This document shows, one piece after another, positions 8,280-18,419 of a stretch of DNA of 64,000 nt. The stretch is from NCBI GenBank assembly GCA_934500835.1, contig CAKSTR010000002.1:186001-250000 (forward strand), written 5' to 3'. Each line of letters starts with the position of its first letter. Position 1 is the stretch's first letter. The notes under the pieces are model-generated. The model worked only from the letters and a program-made list of their open reading frames with translations. It had not been told where the DNA came from and ran no database searches. A program made the translations under genes and the position numbers. Origin of the DNA: an uncultured Paracoccaceae bacterium (GTDB taxonomy: Bacteria; Pseudomonadota; Alphaproteobacteria; Rhodobacterales; Rhodobacteraceae).

Positions 8280-9965
8280 TCAGTTCCCCAGTATGCCCGG
8301 CAGACGCAGCCCATGCTCACGCGCGCAATCCAGCGCGATCTCATAGCCCGCATCGGCATGGCGCCACACGCCCGAGGCCGGGTCGTTCCACAAGACCCGC
8401 TCCAGCCGCTTCGCGGCCTCGGGCGTGCCGTCAGCAAGGATCACCACGCCGGCATGCTGGCTGAACCCCATGCCGACGCCGCCGCCGTGATGCAGCGACA
8501 CCCATGTCGCGCCGCTTGCGGTGTTGACCAGCGCGTTCAGAAGCGGCCAGTCGCTGACCGCGTCCGAGCCGTCGCGCATCGCTTCGGTCTCGCGGTTGGG
8601 GCTGGCGACGGAGCCTGAATCCAGATGGTCCCGTCCGATCACGATCGGGGCCTTCAACTCGCCCGATGCGACCATCTCGTTGAACATCAGCCCGGCGCGG
8701 TGGCGGTCGCCAAGGCCGATCCAGCAGATCCGGGCGGGCAGGCCCTGAAAGGCGATCCGCTCGCCCGCCATGTCCAGCCAGCGGTGCAGGTGCTGGTTCT
8801 CGGGGAACAGCTTCTTCATCGCGGCATCGGTCCTGGCGATGTCCTCGGGGTCGCCCGACAGGGCGCACCAGCGGAAGGGACCGATGCCCTTGCAGAACAG
8901 GGGCCGGATATAGGCGGGCACGAAGCCGGGGAAGGCGAAGGCGTTCTCCAGCCCCTCGTCCAATGCCACCTGCCGGATGTTGTTGCCGTAATCCAGCGTC
9001 GGCACGCCGGCATCCCAGAAGCCGACCATCGCCTCGACATGGTCGCGCATGCTGGCGCGGGCGGCGGCCTCGACCTCGGCCGGTGCGGTCTCGCGCCGGG
9101 CGCGGTGCTGGGCCACGGTCCAGCCGGCGGGGACATAGCCGTTCAGCGGATCATGCGCCGAGGTCTGGTCGGTCACGATGTCCGGGCGCGGACCGCCGGC
9201 TTTCATGCGGGCCAGAAGCTCGGGGAAGATCTCGGCGGCATTGCCCAGAAGACCCACGGATTTCGCCTCGCCCTTCGAGGTCCAGTCGGCGATCAGCGCC
9301 AGCGCCTCGTCCAGCGTTTTGGCCTTGGCATCGACGTAGCGGGTGCGCAGGCGGAAATCGATCCGGGTCTCGTCCACCTCGACCGCAAGGCAGCAGGCGC
9401 CCGCCATGACGGCGGCCAGCGGCTGTGCGCCGCCCATGCCGCCAAGGCCCCCCGTCAGGATCCATTTGCCCTTCAGATCGCCGCCATAGTGCTGGCGCCC
9501 GGCCTCGGCAAAGGTCTCATAGGTGCCCTGAACGATGCCTTGCGTGCCGATGTAGATCCAGGACCCGGCGGTCATCTGGCCATACATCATCAGGCCCTTG
9601 CGATCCAACTCGTTGAAATGCTGCCAGTTGGCCCAGTGGGGCACAAGGTTCGAGTTGGCGATCAGCACGCGCGGGGCGTCCGTGTGGGTGCGCACGATGG
9701 CAATCGGCTTGCCGGACTGCACGATCAGGGTCTCGTCGGTTTCCAGATCCTTCAGCCCCGCAACGATGCGGTCGAAATCCTGCCAGGTCCGGGCGGCGCG
9801 GCCGATGCCGCCGTAGACCACCAGTTCATGCGGGTTTTCCGCCACGTCCGGGTGCAGGTTGTTCATCAGCATCCGCATCGCCGCCTCGCCGGCCCAGGTC
9901 TTTGCGGACTTCTCGGGGCCGGTGGGCGGGTAGATGTCGCGGCTGTTGTGGCGGGGGTTGGTCAT
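8280..9965 (-). CDS. hutU: Urocanate hydratase
   Basis: Urocanase, 561 residues, the normal family length. It uses tightly bound NAD+ as an electrophile to hydrate urocanate to imidazolone propionate, step 2 of histidine degradation. Visible signatures include [12 protein letters not shown] of the NAD domain, the conserved [10 protein letters not shown] segment carrying the active-site Cys, and [17 protein letters not shown] near the C-terminus. It is the last gene of the leftward hutI-hutH-hutU run, separated from hutH by an 81-base gap that holds an intergenic repeat. Confidence 0.97.
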   Translation of the reverse strand: MTNPRHNSRDIYPPTGPEKSAKTWAGEAAMRMLMNNLHPDVAENPHELVVYGGIGRAARTWQDFDRIVAGLKDLETDETLIVQSGKPIAIVRTHTDAPRVLIANSNLVPHWANWQHFNELDRKGLMMYGQMTAGSWIYIGTQGIVQGTYETFAEAGRQHYGGDLKGKWILTGGLGGMGGAQPLAAVMAGACCLAVEVDETRIDFRLRTRYVDAKAKTLDEALALIADWTSKGEAKSVGLLGNAAEIFPELLARMKAGGPRPDIVTDQTSAHDPLNGYVPAGWTVAQHRARRETAPAEVEAAARASMRDHVEAMVGFWDAGVPTLDYGNNIRQVALDEGLENAFAFPGFVPAYIRPLFCKGIGPFRWCALSGDPEDIARTDAAMKKLFPENQHLHRWLDMAGERIAFQGLPARICWIGLGDRHRAGLMFNEMVASGELKAPIVIGRDHLDSGSVASPNRETEAMRDGSDAVSDWPLLNALVNTASGATWVSLHHGGGVGMGFSQHAGVVILADGTPEAAKRLERVLWNDPASGVWRHADAGYEIALDCAREHGLRLPGILGN

Positions 9966-9988
9966 GGCGGCCTCCGGTTCTGGTGGAG

Positions 9989-10045
9989 GCCGCCGGGGGC
10001 GCTTCGCCCCCCGGACCCCCCGAGGATATTTGTGGACAGAAAATG
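9989..10045 (+). repeat. GATATTT-type intergenic repeat, GACAGAAAATG tail variant
   Basis: Hairpin CCGGGGGCG-CTT-CGCCCCCCGG (9992-10013), then the GGATATTT core and a GACAGAAAATGA tail. It lies between hutH and hutU and would form an intercistronic stem in the hut mRNA, possibly lowering hutU expression relative to hutH or protecting the upstream message. Confidence 0.7.
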
Positions 10046-10046
10046 A

Positions 10047-11582
10047 TCAGGCGAGGGCAGGAAGCGTGATGCCCGAGGCGGCGGAGAGGGCGCCCTGCGC
10101 CACAAGGGCGGCGGCGCGGGCAAGGTCGGGGGCGAGGTAGCGGTCATCGCCAAGGGCGGCGACATGCTGCCGCAGCGCCTTGTGCGCGGCCTGCAGCGGG
10201 GCCGAGGTTTTCAGCGGCGCGCGGAATTCGACGCCTTGCGCGGCGCACATCGCCTCGACCCCGAGGATGACATGCAGGTTCTGCGTCATCTTTGCCAGCC
10301 GCCGGGCGCCATGGGCGGCCATGCTTACATGGTCCTCCTGATTGGCGCTGGTGGGGGTGGAGTCGATCACCGTCGGATGAGCGAGGTGCTTGTTCTCGCT
10401 CATCAGGGCGGCGGTGGTGACTTCGGCGATCATCAGGCCGGAGTTGAGGCCGGGTTTCGGGGTCAGGAAGGCGGGCAGGTCGAAAGAGAGCGTCGGGTCC
10501 ACCATCAGCGCCACCCTGCGCTGCGCGATGGCGCCGATTTCGGCCACGGCCATGGCGATCATGTCGGCGGCAAAGCCCACAGGTTCGGCATGGAAGTTGC
10601 CGCCCGAGACGATCTGGCCATCGCTGAGGACCAGCGGGTTGTCGGTGGCGGCATTGGCTTCGACCTCGAGCGTGCGGGCGGCCATGCGCAGCACGTCCAT
10701 GGCGGCGCCGGTCACCTGTGGCTGGCAGCGGATGCAATAGGGGTCCTGCACGCGGGTGTCGCCATCGCGGTGGCTTTCGCGGATCTGCGAGCCGGCAAGA
10801 AGGGCGCGCATCGTGGCCGCCGCCTCGATCTGGCCGGGATGGCCGCGCAGGGCGTGGATTTCGGCCTCAAGCGGCGCGGTGGAGCCCATGATGGCATCGG
10901 TGGACAGGGCCGAGACGGTCAGCGCCTCGCAGGCGGCATCCCAGGCCGCGAAAAGGCCGGCCAGCGCATAGGCGGTCGAGAATTGCGTGCCGTTGATCAG
11001 CGCCAGCCCTTCCTTGGGGCCAAGGACCAGCGGGGTCAGGCCCTTGGCCCGCAACGCCTCGGCGGCGGGCAGGGTCTGGCCGTCCAGCGTCGCCTCGCCA
11101 TGGCCGATCATCGCGGCGGTCATATGGGCCAGCGGTGCCAGGTCGCCGGAGGCACCGACCGAACCCTGATCGGGCACCACGGGGGTGATGCCTTGGGCGA
11201 GCATGGCCTCGATCATCTCGACCACGGCGGGGCGGACGCCCGAGGCGCCGCGGCCAAGCGAAAGGAGTTTCAGGGCCATCATCAGGCGGGTCACGTCGCG
11301 GGGCATCGGATCGCCGACGCCGCAGCAATGCGACAGGATCAGGTTTTCCTGAAGCTTTGCCGTGTCTTGTGGGGCGATCTTCAGGCTGGCGAGCTTGCCG
11401 AAGCCGGTGTTGACGCCATAGACCGGGATGCTGCCTGCGGCGGCGGCGGCGATATGGGCATGGGCGGCGGCGATGCCCGGGCGGGCGGCGTCATCCAGCC
11501 TTGCGGCGCAGCCTTCGCGCAGGATGCGGCGCAGTTGCGCCAGCGGGGTTGCGCCGGGGATCAGGGTCAGGGTTTCAGGCAA
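10047..11582 (-). CDS. hutH: Histidine ammonia-lyase
   Basis: Histidase, 511 residues, which deaminates L-histidine to trans-urocanate and ammonia. The MIO prosthetic group forms from Ala144-Ser145-Gly146 within [15 protein letters not shown]. The active-site Tyr55 loop (YGVNTGFG) and the later NQEDHVSM and FRAPL segments are present. The start overlaps the hutI stop by 8 bases, indicating translational coupling. It is a complete member of the aromatic ammonia-lyase family; histidase is preferred over tyrosine ammonia-lyase because of the hut context. Confidence 0.97.
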   Translation of the reverse strand: MPETLTLIPGATPLAQLRRILREGCAARLDDAARPGIAAAHAHIAAAAAGSIPVYGVNTGFGKLASLKIAPQDTAKLQENLILSHCCGVGDPMPRDVTRLMMALKLLSLGRGASGVRPAVVEMIEAMLAQGITPVVPDQGSVGASGDLAPLAHMTAAMIGHGEATLDGQTLPAAEALRAKGLTPLVLGPKEGLALINGTQFSTAYALAGLFAAWDAACEALTVSALSTDAIMGSTAPLEAEIHALRGHPGQIEAAATMRALLAGSQIRESHRDGDTRVQDPYCIRCQPQVTGAAMDVLRMAARTLEVEANAATDNPLVLSDGQIVSGGNFHAEPVGFAADMIAMAVAEIGAIAQRRVALMVDPTLSFDLPAFLTPKPGLNSGLMIAEVTTAALMSENKHLAHPTVIDSTPTSANQEDHVSMAAHGARRLAKMTQNLHVILGVEAMCAAQGVEFRAPLKTSAPLQAAHKALRQHVAALGDDRYLAPDLARAAALVAQGALSAASGITLPALA

Positions 11583-12753
11583 GGCGGCCTCCGAAGATGC
11601 GGGCGTGGGGGGTGGCCCAGCCGATGCGATAGGATAGGTCGGCGGGCCGGTCGGCGTTCCAGATCACCAGATCGGCCATCTGGCCCGGCGCGATGGTGCC
11701 GCGATCGCGCAGGCCCAGGGCGGCGGCGGCATGGGCGGTGGTGCCCAGAAGCGCCTCTTCCGGGGTCATGCGGAACAGGGTGCAGGCCATGTTCATTGCC
11801 AGCGGCAGGCCGGCGACCGGCGAGGTGCCGGGGTTCAGATCGGTCGCCACCGCCATGCGGACGCCGGCCTTGCGGAAGGCCGCGATCGGGGGGGCCTGCG
11901 TCTCGCGCAGGGTGTAATAGGCGCCCGGCAGGATGACCGCGACGGTGCCGGCAGCGGCCATGGCGTCGATCCCGTCCTGCGCGACATATTCCACATGATC
12001 GCAAGAGAGCGCGCCGTGGCGGGCGGCGAAGACGGCGCCCTTCAGGTCCGAGAGTTGCTCGGCATGCAGCTTGACGGGCAGGCCAAGGGCGCGGGCTTCG
12101 GCGAACAGGGGTTCCAGTTCCTGCGGAGAGAAGGCGATGCCTTCGCTGAAGGCGTCCACGGCATCGACCAGCCCTTCGGCATGGGCGGCGCGCAGCGAGG
12201 GAATGGCAATCTCGGCGATGTAGGCCGTTGATCGGGCTTTGTATTCCGGCGGAACGCTATGGGCGGCCAGATGGGTGGTGACAACCCGCACCGGGCGCAG
12301 GCCGGCCACCCGGCGGGCGGCGCGCAGCATCTTCAGTTCGGCCTCGATGGTCAGGCCGTAGCCGGATTTGATCTCGATCGTGGTCGCGCCGGCGGCGATC
12401 ATGGCGTCGATGCGGGGCAGGGATTGGCTGAGAAGGTCCTCCTCCGATGCCGCGCGCACGGCCTGCACCGTCGACAGGATGCCGCCGCCTGCGCGGGCGA
12501 TCTCCTCATAGGTGGCGCCGTTCAGCCGGGCCTCGAATTCGTCGGCGCGCGATCCGGCGTAGACCGCGTGGGAATGGCAGTCGATCAGCCCCGGCGTCAC
12601 CAGCCTGCCGCCGCAATCCAGCGTTTCATCCGCAGGGGCGGAGATGTCCCCGACCGCGGCGATGCGGTCGCCGTCCAGCAGGACAGAGCCGCGTGTCAGG
12701 CCATAGCCGCCCGCCATGGTGGCGATCAGGGCGTTGGTCAGAAGAAGGGTCAT
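11575..12753 (-). CDS. hutI: Imidazolonepropionase
   Basis: An amidohydrolase of 392 residues that opens the imidazolone ring to give N-formimino-L-glutamate. Metal and substrate motifs include [16 protein letters not shown] and [15 protein letters not shown]. The start chosen is the ATG at 12753, where the family sequence begins ([13 protein letters not shown]); an upstream ATG at 12798 would lie inside the HutC operator and is unlikely. It is the first gene of the leftward hut operon. Confidence 0.95.
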   Translation of the reverse strand: MTLLLTNALIATMAGGYGLTRGSVLLDGDRIAAVGDISAPADETLDCGGRLVTPGLIDCHSHAVYAGSRADEFEARLNGATYEEIARAGGGILSTVQAVRAASEEDLLSQSLPRIDAMIAAGATTIEIKSGYGLTIEAELKMLRAARRVAGLRPVRVVTTHLAAHSVPPEYKARSTAYIAEIAIPSLRAAHAEGLVDAVDAFSEGIAFSPQELEPLFAEARALGLPVKLHAEQLSDLKGAVFAARHGALSCDHVEYVAQDGIDAMAAAGTVAVILPGAYYTLRETQAPPIAAFRKAGVRMAVATDLNPGTSPVAGLPLAMNMACTLFRMTPEEALLGTTAHAAAALGLRDRGTIAPGQMADLVIWNADRPADLSYRIGWATPHARIFGGRLA

Positions 12754-12758
12754 GCCGC

Positions 12759-12788
12759 TTGCGCTTTCCGCTGAGTCGGGTCTAATAT
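12759..12788 (+). promoter_or_regulatory. Predicted hutF promoter
   Basis: TTGCGC (12759-12764) and TAATAT (12783-12788) with an 18-base spacer; the -10 element runs directly into the HutC operator. Confidence 0.45.
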
Positions 12789-12799
12789 GTCTATACATA
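12786..12799. promoter_or_regulatory. HutC operator
   Basis: The near-perfect palindrome TATGTCTATACATA matches the ATGTATATACAT-type site of HutC repressors. It lies in the 80-base gap between divergent hutI and hutF, adjoining the hutF -10 element and overlapping the predicted hutI -10 element. One bound repressor could shut both directions; urocanate is the usual inducer of HutC. Confidence 0.75.
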
Positions 12800-12823
12800 A
12801 TTGCCCCGTCATTGTCCCGTCAA
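12794..12823 (-). promoter_or_regulatory. Predicted hutIHU promoter
   Basis: On the minus strand, TTGACG (12823-12818) and TATGTA (12799-12794) are 18 bases apart. The -10 element lies in the HutC palindrome. Confidence 0.5.
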
Positions 12824-12833
12824 GGATGAAGCC

Positions 12834-14189
12834 ATGCTCCTGCACGCCGCCTCTGCCCTTTTGCCCGATGGTTGGGCCAGCGATGTCCTGGTCCGGGTCG
12901 AGGCCGGCCGCATCGTCGAGGTGACGCCCGGCGCGGCCCCGCAGGGCGAGGGGCTGCCGGTCCTGCTGCCGGCGCCGGTCAACCTGCACTCGCACACGTT
13001 CCAGCGGGCGATGGCGGGGATGACCGAGTATCGCAGCGCCGGGCAGGATTCGTTCTGGACCTGGCGGTCGCTGATGTACCGCTTTCTCGACCAGCTGAAC
13101 CCCGACGAGGTGCAGGCGATTGCGGCCATGGCGATGATCGAGATGGCCGAGGCGGGCTATGCCGCCGTGGCCGAATTCCACTATCTGCACCACGGCCCGG
13201 GCGGGACGCCCTATGCCAACCGGGCTGAGATGTCGCTGCGGATCATCGCGGCGGCGGCCGAGACCGGGCTTGGCCTGACCCATCTGCCGGTGGCCTATAT
13301 GCAGGGCGGCTGCGACGGCCGCGCACTGGCAGGGGGTCAGAAAAGATTTGAAAACGATCTGAATGGCTTGTCTGATATCCTTCAGAAATCAGATGAGGCA
13401 TTGAAGCGGCTGGCGCCGGATGCGCGCCTTGGCGTGGCGCCGCATTCCCTGCGGGCGGTTCCGCGGGCGGCGCTGGCCGAAATGCCGGCTCTGGCCGCGG
13501 GCGGGCCGGTGCATATCCACATTGCCGAACAGCTGGCCGAGGTCGAAGAGGTCAGCGCCGCCTATGGCGCGCGGCCTGTGGAATGGGCGGTGGCGAACCT
13601 GCCGCTTTCGCCGCACTGGTGCATGATCCACGCCACGCAGATGACCCCGGCCGAGACGGCCGCGCTGGCCGCCACCGGGGCGGTGGCCGGGCTTTGCCCC
13701 GAGACCGAGGCCAATCTGGGCGATGGCATCTTCGATGGTCCCGGCTGGGCGGCGGCGGGCGGCACTTTCGGGTTCGGCACCGACAGCAATATCCGCATCA
13801 CGCTGGCGGGCGAGGCGCGGATGCTGGAATACTCGCAGCGCCTTGGCCGGAAGGCGCGGGCCGTGCTGGCGACCGGGGCGCAATCCACCGGACGGCGGCT
13901 CCTGGAAGGGGCTGCCGAGGGCGGCGCCCGGGCCGCGGGGCGCGAGGCCGGGGCGATCCGCATTGGGGCCTGGGCCGACCTGATGGTGCTGGACACCGAC
14001 CGGCTGGCGCTGGAGGGCCGGGCGGGAGATGAGCTGCTGGACGCCTGGATCTTCGCCGATGCCGAGGCGCCGGTGCGCGAGCTGTGGTCGGCCGGCCGCC
14101 GGCTGGTTTCGGGGGGGCGTCATGCGGCGCGCGACACCGTCGAGGCGCGGTTCCGCCGGGTGATGCAGGGGCTGAGGGCGCGGCTGTGA
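12834..14189 (+). CDS. hutF: Formimidoylglutamate deiminase
   Basis: An amidohydrolase-superfamily enzyme of 451 residues that deaminates N-formimino-L-glutamate to N-formyl-L-glutamate, the route used by pseudomonads and many alphaproteobacteria. The metal motif NLHSHTFQRAMAG, the later HIHIAEQ and the FGTDSN motif near the C-terminus are present. The ATG at 12834 follows AAGGA with 7-base spacing; the TTG at 12801 gives no family-like sequence. The stop overlaps the hutC start (GTGA). N-formylglutamate deformylase (hutG) is not in this window. Confidence 0.95.
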   Translation: MLLHAASALLPDGWASDVLVRVEAGRIVEVTPGAAPQGEGLPVLLPAPVNLHSHTFQRAMAGMTEYRSAGQDSFWTWRSLMYRFLDQLNPDEVQAIAAMAMIEMAEAGYAAVAEFHYLHHGPGGTPYANRAEMSLRIIAAAAETGLGLTHLPVAYMQGGCDGRALAGGQKRFENDLNGLSDILQKSDEALKRLAPDARLGVAPHSLRAVPRAALAEMPALAAGGPVHIHIAEQLAEVEEVSAAYGARPVEWAVANLPLSPHWCMIHATQMTPAETAALAATGAVAGLCPETEANLGDGIFDGPGWAAAGGTFGFGTDSNIRITLAGEARMLEYSQRLGRKARAVLATGAQSTGRRLLEGAAEGGARAAGREAGAIRIGAWADLMVLDTDRLALEGRAGDELLDAWIFADAEAPVRELWSAGRRLVSGGRHAARDTVEARFRRVMQGLRARL

Positions 14190-14869
14190 GCCTGGGCTGG
14201 GAAGACCTGCGCGAAGCCATCGGCGGCAGAATCCGGGCGCGGGAATGGCTGCCCGGCGCGCTGATCCCGGCCGAGGCGCAGCTGGCCACCGATTACGGCG
14301 TGGCCCGCGCGACGGTGAACCGCGCCCTGCAGTCGCTGGCCGAGGACGGTCTGATCGAGCGCAGGAAGCGGGCCGGGACCAGGGTGGCCGAACTGCCGGC
14401 GCGGCGGGCGCGGCTGGAGATTCCGGTGATCCGCAAGGAGGTGGAGGCGGCGGGGGCGGTCTACGGCTTTCGCATCCTCGGGGATGCCATGGCGGCGCTG
14501 CCGCCCGATCTGGCGCAAAGGATGCGGCTGCCGGCGGGCCAGCCTTTGCGCCGCCTGGCCACGCTGCATCTGGCCGACGGGCGCCCCCATGCGCTTGAGG
14601 ATCGCTGGCTCAACATGGCCGCGCTGCCGCAAGGCGCGGATTTCGCGGGGCTTTCGGTGAACGAATGGCTGGTGGGGCATGTGCCCTTTCAGGGCGGAGA
14701 CCTGGCCTTTCTGGCCGATGCCGCAGGGCCGGAAGAGGCTGCGGCCCTGGGGGTGGCGACCGGCACGGCCCTTCTGGTGACCGAACGGATGACCTTCGGG
14801 CCAACCGGCGTCATCACCCATGTGCGGCTTTGGCACCGGCCCGGGCATCGGGTGGAAACCACGCTCTGA
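14186..14869 (+). CDS. hutC: Histidine utilisation repressor (GntR family)
   Basis: A 227-residue GntR/HutC regulator. A winged helix-turn-helix occupies about residues 8-70 (LATDYGVARATVNRALQSL) and a C-terminal UTRA effector domain follows. It starts at a GTG whose last two bases open the TGA of hutF. HutC represses hut genes until urocanate binds; the matching operator is seen at 12786-12799. A short AT-centred palindrome follows the stop. Confidence 0.93.
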   Translation: MSLGWEDLREAIGGRIRAREWLPGALIPAEAQLATDYGVARATVNRALQSLAEDGLIERRKRAGTRVAELPARRARLEIPVIRKEVEAAGAVYGFRILGDAMAALPPDLAQRMRLPAGQPLRRLATLHLADGRPHALEDRWLNMAALPQGADFAGLSVNEWLVGHVPFQGGDLAFLADAAGPEEAAALGVATGTALLVTERMTFGPTGVITHVRLWHRPGHRVETTL

Positions 14870-14884
14870 CGCGCCGGGAGCGGC

Positions 14885-14904
14885 GATTCTTCGTCGAAAA
14901 AATC
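14885..14904. repeat. TTCGTCGAA-type palindrome after hutC
   Basis: An imperfect palindrome (GATTCTTCG-T-CGAAAAAATC) between the converging hutC and LysR genes. It belongs to the small palindrome family also seen near 24105, 40136, 40163 and 49046. It may act as a terminator hairpin. Confidence 0.5.
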
Positions 14905-14934
14905 GTGCCCTTGCGGCCCGCCTCGGTCTGCGTC

Positions 14935-15801
14935 TCAGTCGCCGTCGCCGTCCTTGCCGACAAGGCGGCGGTGGACCACCCGGCGCAGCCGGCGGTGAAG
15001 GGGGGCGATCCGGTGGCGGATGTGGATCGCGGCATAGACCGGCTGGCGCAGCACCGGGGCATCGGCGACCCTTTGGGCGCGGCCTTCGGCAACCATGGCA
15101 TCGGCGGTCTTTTCAAGCACATAGCCCGCTCCGCCCATCGCCTTCAGCAAGGAGACCACCGACCCCGACTGCCCGACCGAGACCGGCGAGGCCGCCAGTT
15201 GCGGGGTGATCTGGCGGTGCATTTCCTCGAACGCGGGCGAGAAATGGCCGAAGACGAAGCTTTCGGGGCGGACCTCGGCCATGGTGGCGGCCTCGGTCGA
15301 GACCATGTGGTAGCCGACATCGCCCACGCTGTCGAAATGCAGGTCGGGGTGCGGCTTGGGGCTGAACATCACGGCGAAGTCGAGGATGCCCGACAGAAGA
15401 TCGGCGCACATCTGGTTGGAATAGTCCGGCTCGATGTAGAAGGCCGCATTCGGCAGGGCGCGGCGGAAGCCCGCGACCCAACTGCCGAGGTAGAGGGCGG
15501 CAAGATCGTTCTGGATGCCAAGCCGCACCAGATGCGTGCCGCCCTGGGGGATCTGGATGCGGCGTCTGGCCTCGTTCCATTCATGGCGCAGGGCGCGGGC
15601 ATGGGGTTCGAACCTCTTGCCCTCGGGGGTGAGGTCGGTGCCGGCGCGCGAGCGGTCGAAAAGGCGGCTGCCCACGGCCTGTTCCAGTGCGGCGACCCTT
15701 GCCGAAACGGTGGACTGGGTGAGGCCCAGCTTTTCGGCGGTGCGGTGAAAGCTGCGGGTCTCGGTCAGGTCGAGGAAGGTGTCGAGGAGTTCGATCTGCA
15801 T
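14935..15801 (-). CDS. LysR-family transcriptional regulator
   Basis: A 288-residue LysR regulator. The winged helix-turn-helix is at residues 1-62 (FHRTAEKLGLTQSTVSARVAALEQ), followed by the effector-binding domain. The ATG at 15801 is chosen because the family starts at MQIELLDTF. It is divergent from the first flavoprotein gene of the methylated-compound cluster, with a perfect T-N11-A-containing inverted repeat in the shared intergenic region, so it is the likely cluster regulator. The effector is unknown. Confidence 0.9.
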   Translation of the reverse strand: MQIELLDTFLDLTETRSFHRTAEKLGLTQSTVSARVAALEQAVGSRLFDRSRAGTDLTPEGKRFEPHARALRHEWNEARRRIQIPQGGTHLVRLGIQNDLAALYLGSWVAGFRRALPNAAFYIEPDYSNQMCADLLSGILDFAVMFSPKPHPDLHFDSVGDVGYHMVSTEAATMAEVRPESFVFGHFSPAFEEMHRQITPQLAASPVSVGQSGSVVSLLKAMGGAGYVLEKTADAMVAEGRAQRVADAPVLRQPVYAAIHIRHRIAPLHRRLRRVVHRRLVGKDGDGD

Positions 15802-15820
15802 GCTGCGCCTTGTGGACCGC

Positions 15821-15875
15821 GCCGGGGGTTTCACACCCCCGGACCCCCGTGGGATATTTTCGCCAAAGTGAAGGC
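15821..15875 (+). repeat. GATATTT-type intergenic repeat with GC hairpin
   Basis: GCCGGGGGT-TTCAC-ACCCCCGG hairpin, then GGGATATTTTC and CCAAAGTGAAGG. About 40 bases are nearly identical to the copy at 18420-18471. It sits just upstream of the LysR start codon, on the template side of that gene. Confidence 0.75.
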
Positions 15876-15876
15876 G

Positions 15877-15895
15877 TGATCGGCTTTCTCGATCA
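15877..15895. promoter_or_regulatory. Predicted LysR-type operator
   Basis: A perfect 6-base inverted repeat, TGATCG-N7-CGATCA, contains the T-N11-A pattern (T15880, A15892) of LysR sites. It lies midway between the divergent LysR gene and the first flavoprotein gene. The match is seen directly; binding by this regulator is inferred. Confidence 0.6.
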
Positions 15896-15968
15896 ATAGG
15901 GGCGATCTGACCGAATTGAAAGAGGGCGCGTGCCGGGGGATACTGCGGGCGGAACGGGAGGACGGGTC

Positions 15969-18407
15969 ATGGCGGAATTCGCAAGCGCGCGGGTGGTGAT
16001 CATCGGCGGGGGCGCGGTCGGGGTTTCGGCCCTGTATCATCTGGCCAAGGCCGGGTGGACGGACTGTCTGCTGCTGGAGAAGAACGAGCTGACGGCGGGC
16101 AGCACCTGGCATGCGGCGGGGAACGTGCCGACCTTTTCCTCAAGCTGGTCGATCATGAACATGCAGCGCTATTCGGCGCAGCTGTACCGCGGTCTGGGGG
16201 CCGAGGTCGACTATCCGATGAACTACCATGTCACCGGCTCGGTGCGGCTGGGGCATTCGCGCGGGCGGTTGCAGGAGTTCCAGCGCGTGGCCGGCATGGG
16301 ACGTTATCAGGGGATGGATCTTGAGATCCTGTCTCCGGACGAGATCCGGTCAAAGTATCCCTTCCTTGAGACGCATGATCTGAGCGGGGCGCTGTACGAT
16401 CCCTATGATGGCGACATCGACCCTGCGCAGTTGACGCAGGCCCTGGCGGCGGGGGCGCGGCAGATGGGCGCCCGGATCGAGCGGTTCTGCCCGGTGACGG
16501 GGGTGTCGCGGGTGGGGGACGAGTGGATCATCGAGACCCCGAAGGGCACGGTGCGGGCCGAGATCGTGGTGAACGCGGCGGGCTATTATGCCCGCGAGGT
16601 GGGCCGCATGTTCGGCCGCGACCTGCCGATGATGGTGATGAGCCATCAGTACATGCTGTTCGACACCATTCCCGAGCTGGAAGCCTGGTCGAAGGAGGTC
16701 GGCCACAAGCTGCCGCTTCTGCGCGATGTCGACAGCAGCTACTACCTGCGGCAGGAGAAGAACGGCTTCAACCTTGGCCCCTATGAGGGCAATTGCCGCG
16801 CCCATTGGGTCAGCCCCGACGATCCTTTCCCGCAGGACTTCAGCTTCCAGCTGTTCCCCGACGATCTGGAGCGGCTGGAGTGGCATATCAACGATGCGAT
16901 GGCGCGGGTTCCCTTGCTGGCCAAGGCGGGGCTGTCGAAGGTGATCAACGGGCCGATCCCCTATACGCCGGATGGCAACCCGCTGATCGGGCCGATGCCG
17001 GGGGTGCCCAATGCCTTCGAGGCCTGCGTCTTCACCTTCGGCATCTGCCAGGCCGGCGGGGCGGGCAAGGTTCTGGCCGAATGGGTGACGGAAGGGGCGA
17101 CCGAATGGGACATGTGGTCCTGCGATCCGCGCCGCTTCACCGGGTTCGAGGATCAGGATTACTGCGTGAAGAAGGGGATGGAGGTTTACGGCAACGAATA
17201 CGCCATCCACTTCCCGCATCACGCCTGGCCCGAGGGGCGGATGAAGAAGCTGTCGGCGGTGCATGACCGCACGGCGGCCTTGGGGGCGCAGTTCGGGCCC
17301 TACAATGGCTGGGAGCGGGCGCAGTGGTATGCGGCTCCCGGCGATGACACCTCGGAGGCGGCGCAGCGGGTGTGGGAGCGGCAAGGTCCGTGGTTCCGCG
17401 CCGTGAAGGCGGAATGCGAGGCGGTCCGGGACGCGGCAGGCATTCTTGACCTGCCGGGGTTCAGCCGGTTCCGGCTGACGGGTGCCGGCGCGGCGGAGTG
17501 GCTGTCGCGGCAGATCACCGGCAAGCTGCCCTCGGTCGGCAGGCTGGGGCTGGCCTATTTCGCCGACGACAAGGGCCGGATCGTGACCGAGATGTCGGTG
17601 GCACGGCTGGCCGAGGATGACCTTCTGCTGATCACCGCCGCCACGGCGCAACTGCATGACGGCGACTGGCTGCGGCAGCATCTGGAGCCGGGGCTGGCTT
17701 TGGCGGATGAGACCGAGGGCTGGTCGACGCAGATCCTGACCGGGCCGAAATCGCGCGAGATCCTGGCCGCCTGTTCGGACGCCGATCTGGCGAAGGGCTG
17801 GCTGTCGCATCAGACCGCCCGGATCGCCGGGGCCGAGGTGCGGCTGATGCGGGTCTCTTTCGCGGGGGAGCTGGGCTGGGAGATCCACTCCCGTGTCGCG
17901 GATACTGCGAAGGTCTGGGATGCGGTGATGGCGGCGGGCCAGCCGATGGGGCTGAAGCCGTTCGGGATGTTCGCGCTGAACGCGCTGCGGATCGAGAAGG
18001 GCTATCGCGCCTGGAAGGGCGATCTTTCCACCGATTACACCGTGCTGCAGGGCGGGCTGGAGCGGTTCGTGGACTGGGCAAAGCCCGAGTTCCGCGGCAA
18101 GGCGGCTTTGGAGGCCGAGAAGCAGCGGGGCGTGACGAAGCGCTTCTGCACCCTGGTCATCGAAGCCGGCGACCTGGACCCGCCCTACATGTCGACGATC
18201 TGGGCCGGCGATCAGGTGGTGGGCGAGGTGACGAGCGGCTACTTTGGCCATCGGGTCGGGAGCTGCATCGGCCTGGGAATGCTGCGCGCCGATCTGAACC
18301 AGCCCGGGCAGGCGGTGGAGGTCGAGATCTTCGGCACCCGCTATCCGGCGGCGGTGCAGGCGGATCAGCCTTTGTGGGACTCAAAGAACGAGCGCATCCG
18401 CGCGTGA
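15969..18407 (+). CDS. FAD-dependent oxidoreductase fused to GcvT (sarcosine/dimethylglycine dehydrogenase-like)
   Basis: An 812-residue two-part enzyme. The N-terminal DAO-type FAD domain has GGGAVG at 13-18, and TWHAAG places His48 at the residue that binds FAD covalently in dimethylglycine and sarcosine dehydrogenases. A short linker domain follows near residue 375, and from about 435 the GcvT aminomethyltransferase and barrel domains (ELGWEIHS, TSGYFGHRVGS) bind tetrahydrofolate. The expected reaction is oxidative N-demethylation with the one-carbon unit passed to THF. The start follows a GGGAGGA site. The next gene is a paralogue. The substrate (sarcosine, dimethylglycine or another N-methyl compound) is not resolved. 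Confidence 0.88.
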   Translation: MAEFASARVVIIGGGAVGVSALYHLAKAGWTDCLLLEKNELTAGSTWHAAGNVPTFSSSWSIMNMQRYSAQLYRGLGAEVDYPMNYHVTGSVRLGHSRGRLQEFQRVAGMGRYQGMDLEILSPDEIRSKYPFLETHDLSGALYDPYDGDIDPAQLTQALAAGARQMGARIERFCPVTGVSRVGDEWIIETPKGTVRAEIVVNAAGYYAREVGRMFGRDLPMMVMSHQYMLFDTIPELEAWSKEVGHKLPLLRDVDSSYYLRQEKNGFNLGPYEGNCRAHWVSPDDPFPQDFSFQLFPDDLERLEWHINDAMARVPLLAKAGLSKVINGPIPYTPDGNPLIGPMPGVPNAFEACVFTFGICQAGGAGKVLAEWVTEGATEWDMWSCDPRRFTGFEDQDYCVKKGMEVYGNEYAIHFPHHAWPEGRMKKLSAVHDRTAALGAQFGPYNGWERAQWYAAPGDDTSEAAQRVWERQGPWFRAVKAECEAVRDAAGILDLPGFSRFRLTGAGAAEWLSRQITGKLPSVGRLGLAYFADDKGRIVTEMSVARLAEDDLLLITAATAQLHDGDWLRQHLEPGLALADETEGWSTQILTGPKSREILAACSDADLAKGWLSHQTARIAGAEVRLMRVSFAGELGWEIHSRVADTAKVWDAVMAAGQPMGLKPFGMFALNALRIEKGYRAWKGDLSTDYTVLQGGLERFVDWAKPEFRGKAALEAEKQRGVTKRFCTLVIEAGDLDPPYMSTIWAGDQVVGEVTSGYFGHRVGSCIGLGMLRADLNQPGQAVEVEIFGTRYPAAVQADQPLWDSKNERIRA

Positions 18408-18419
18408 CGGGCCGCGGAG

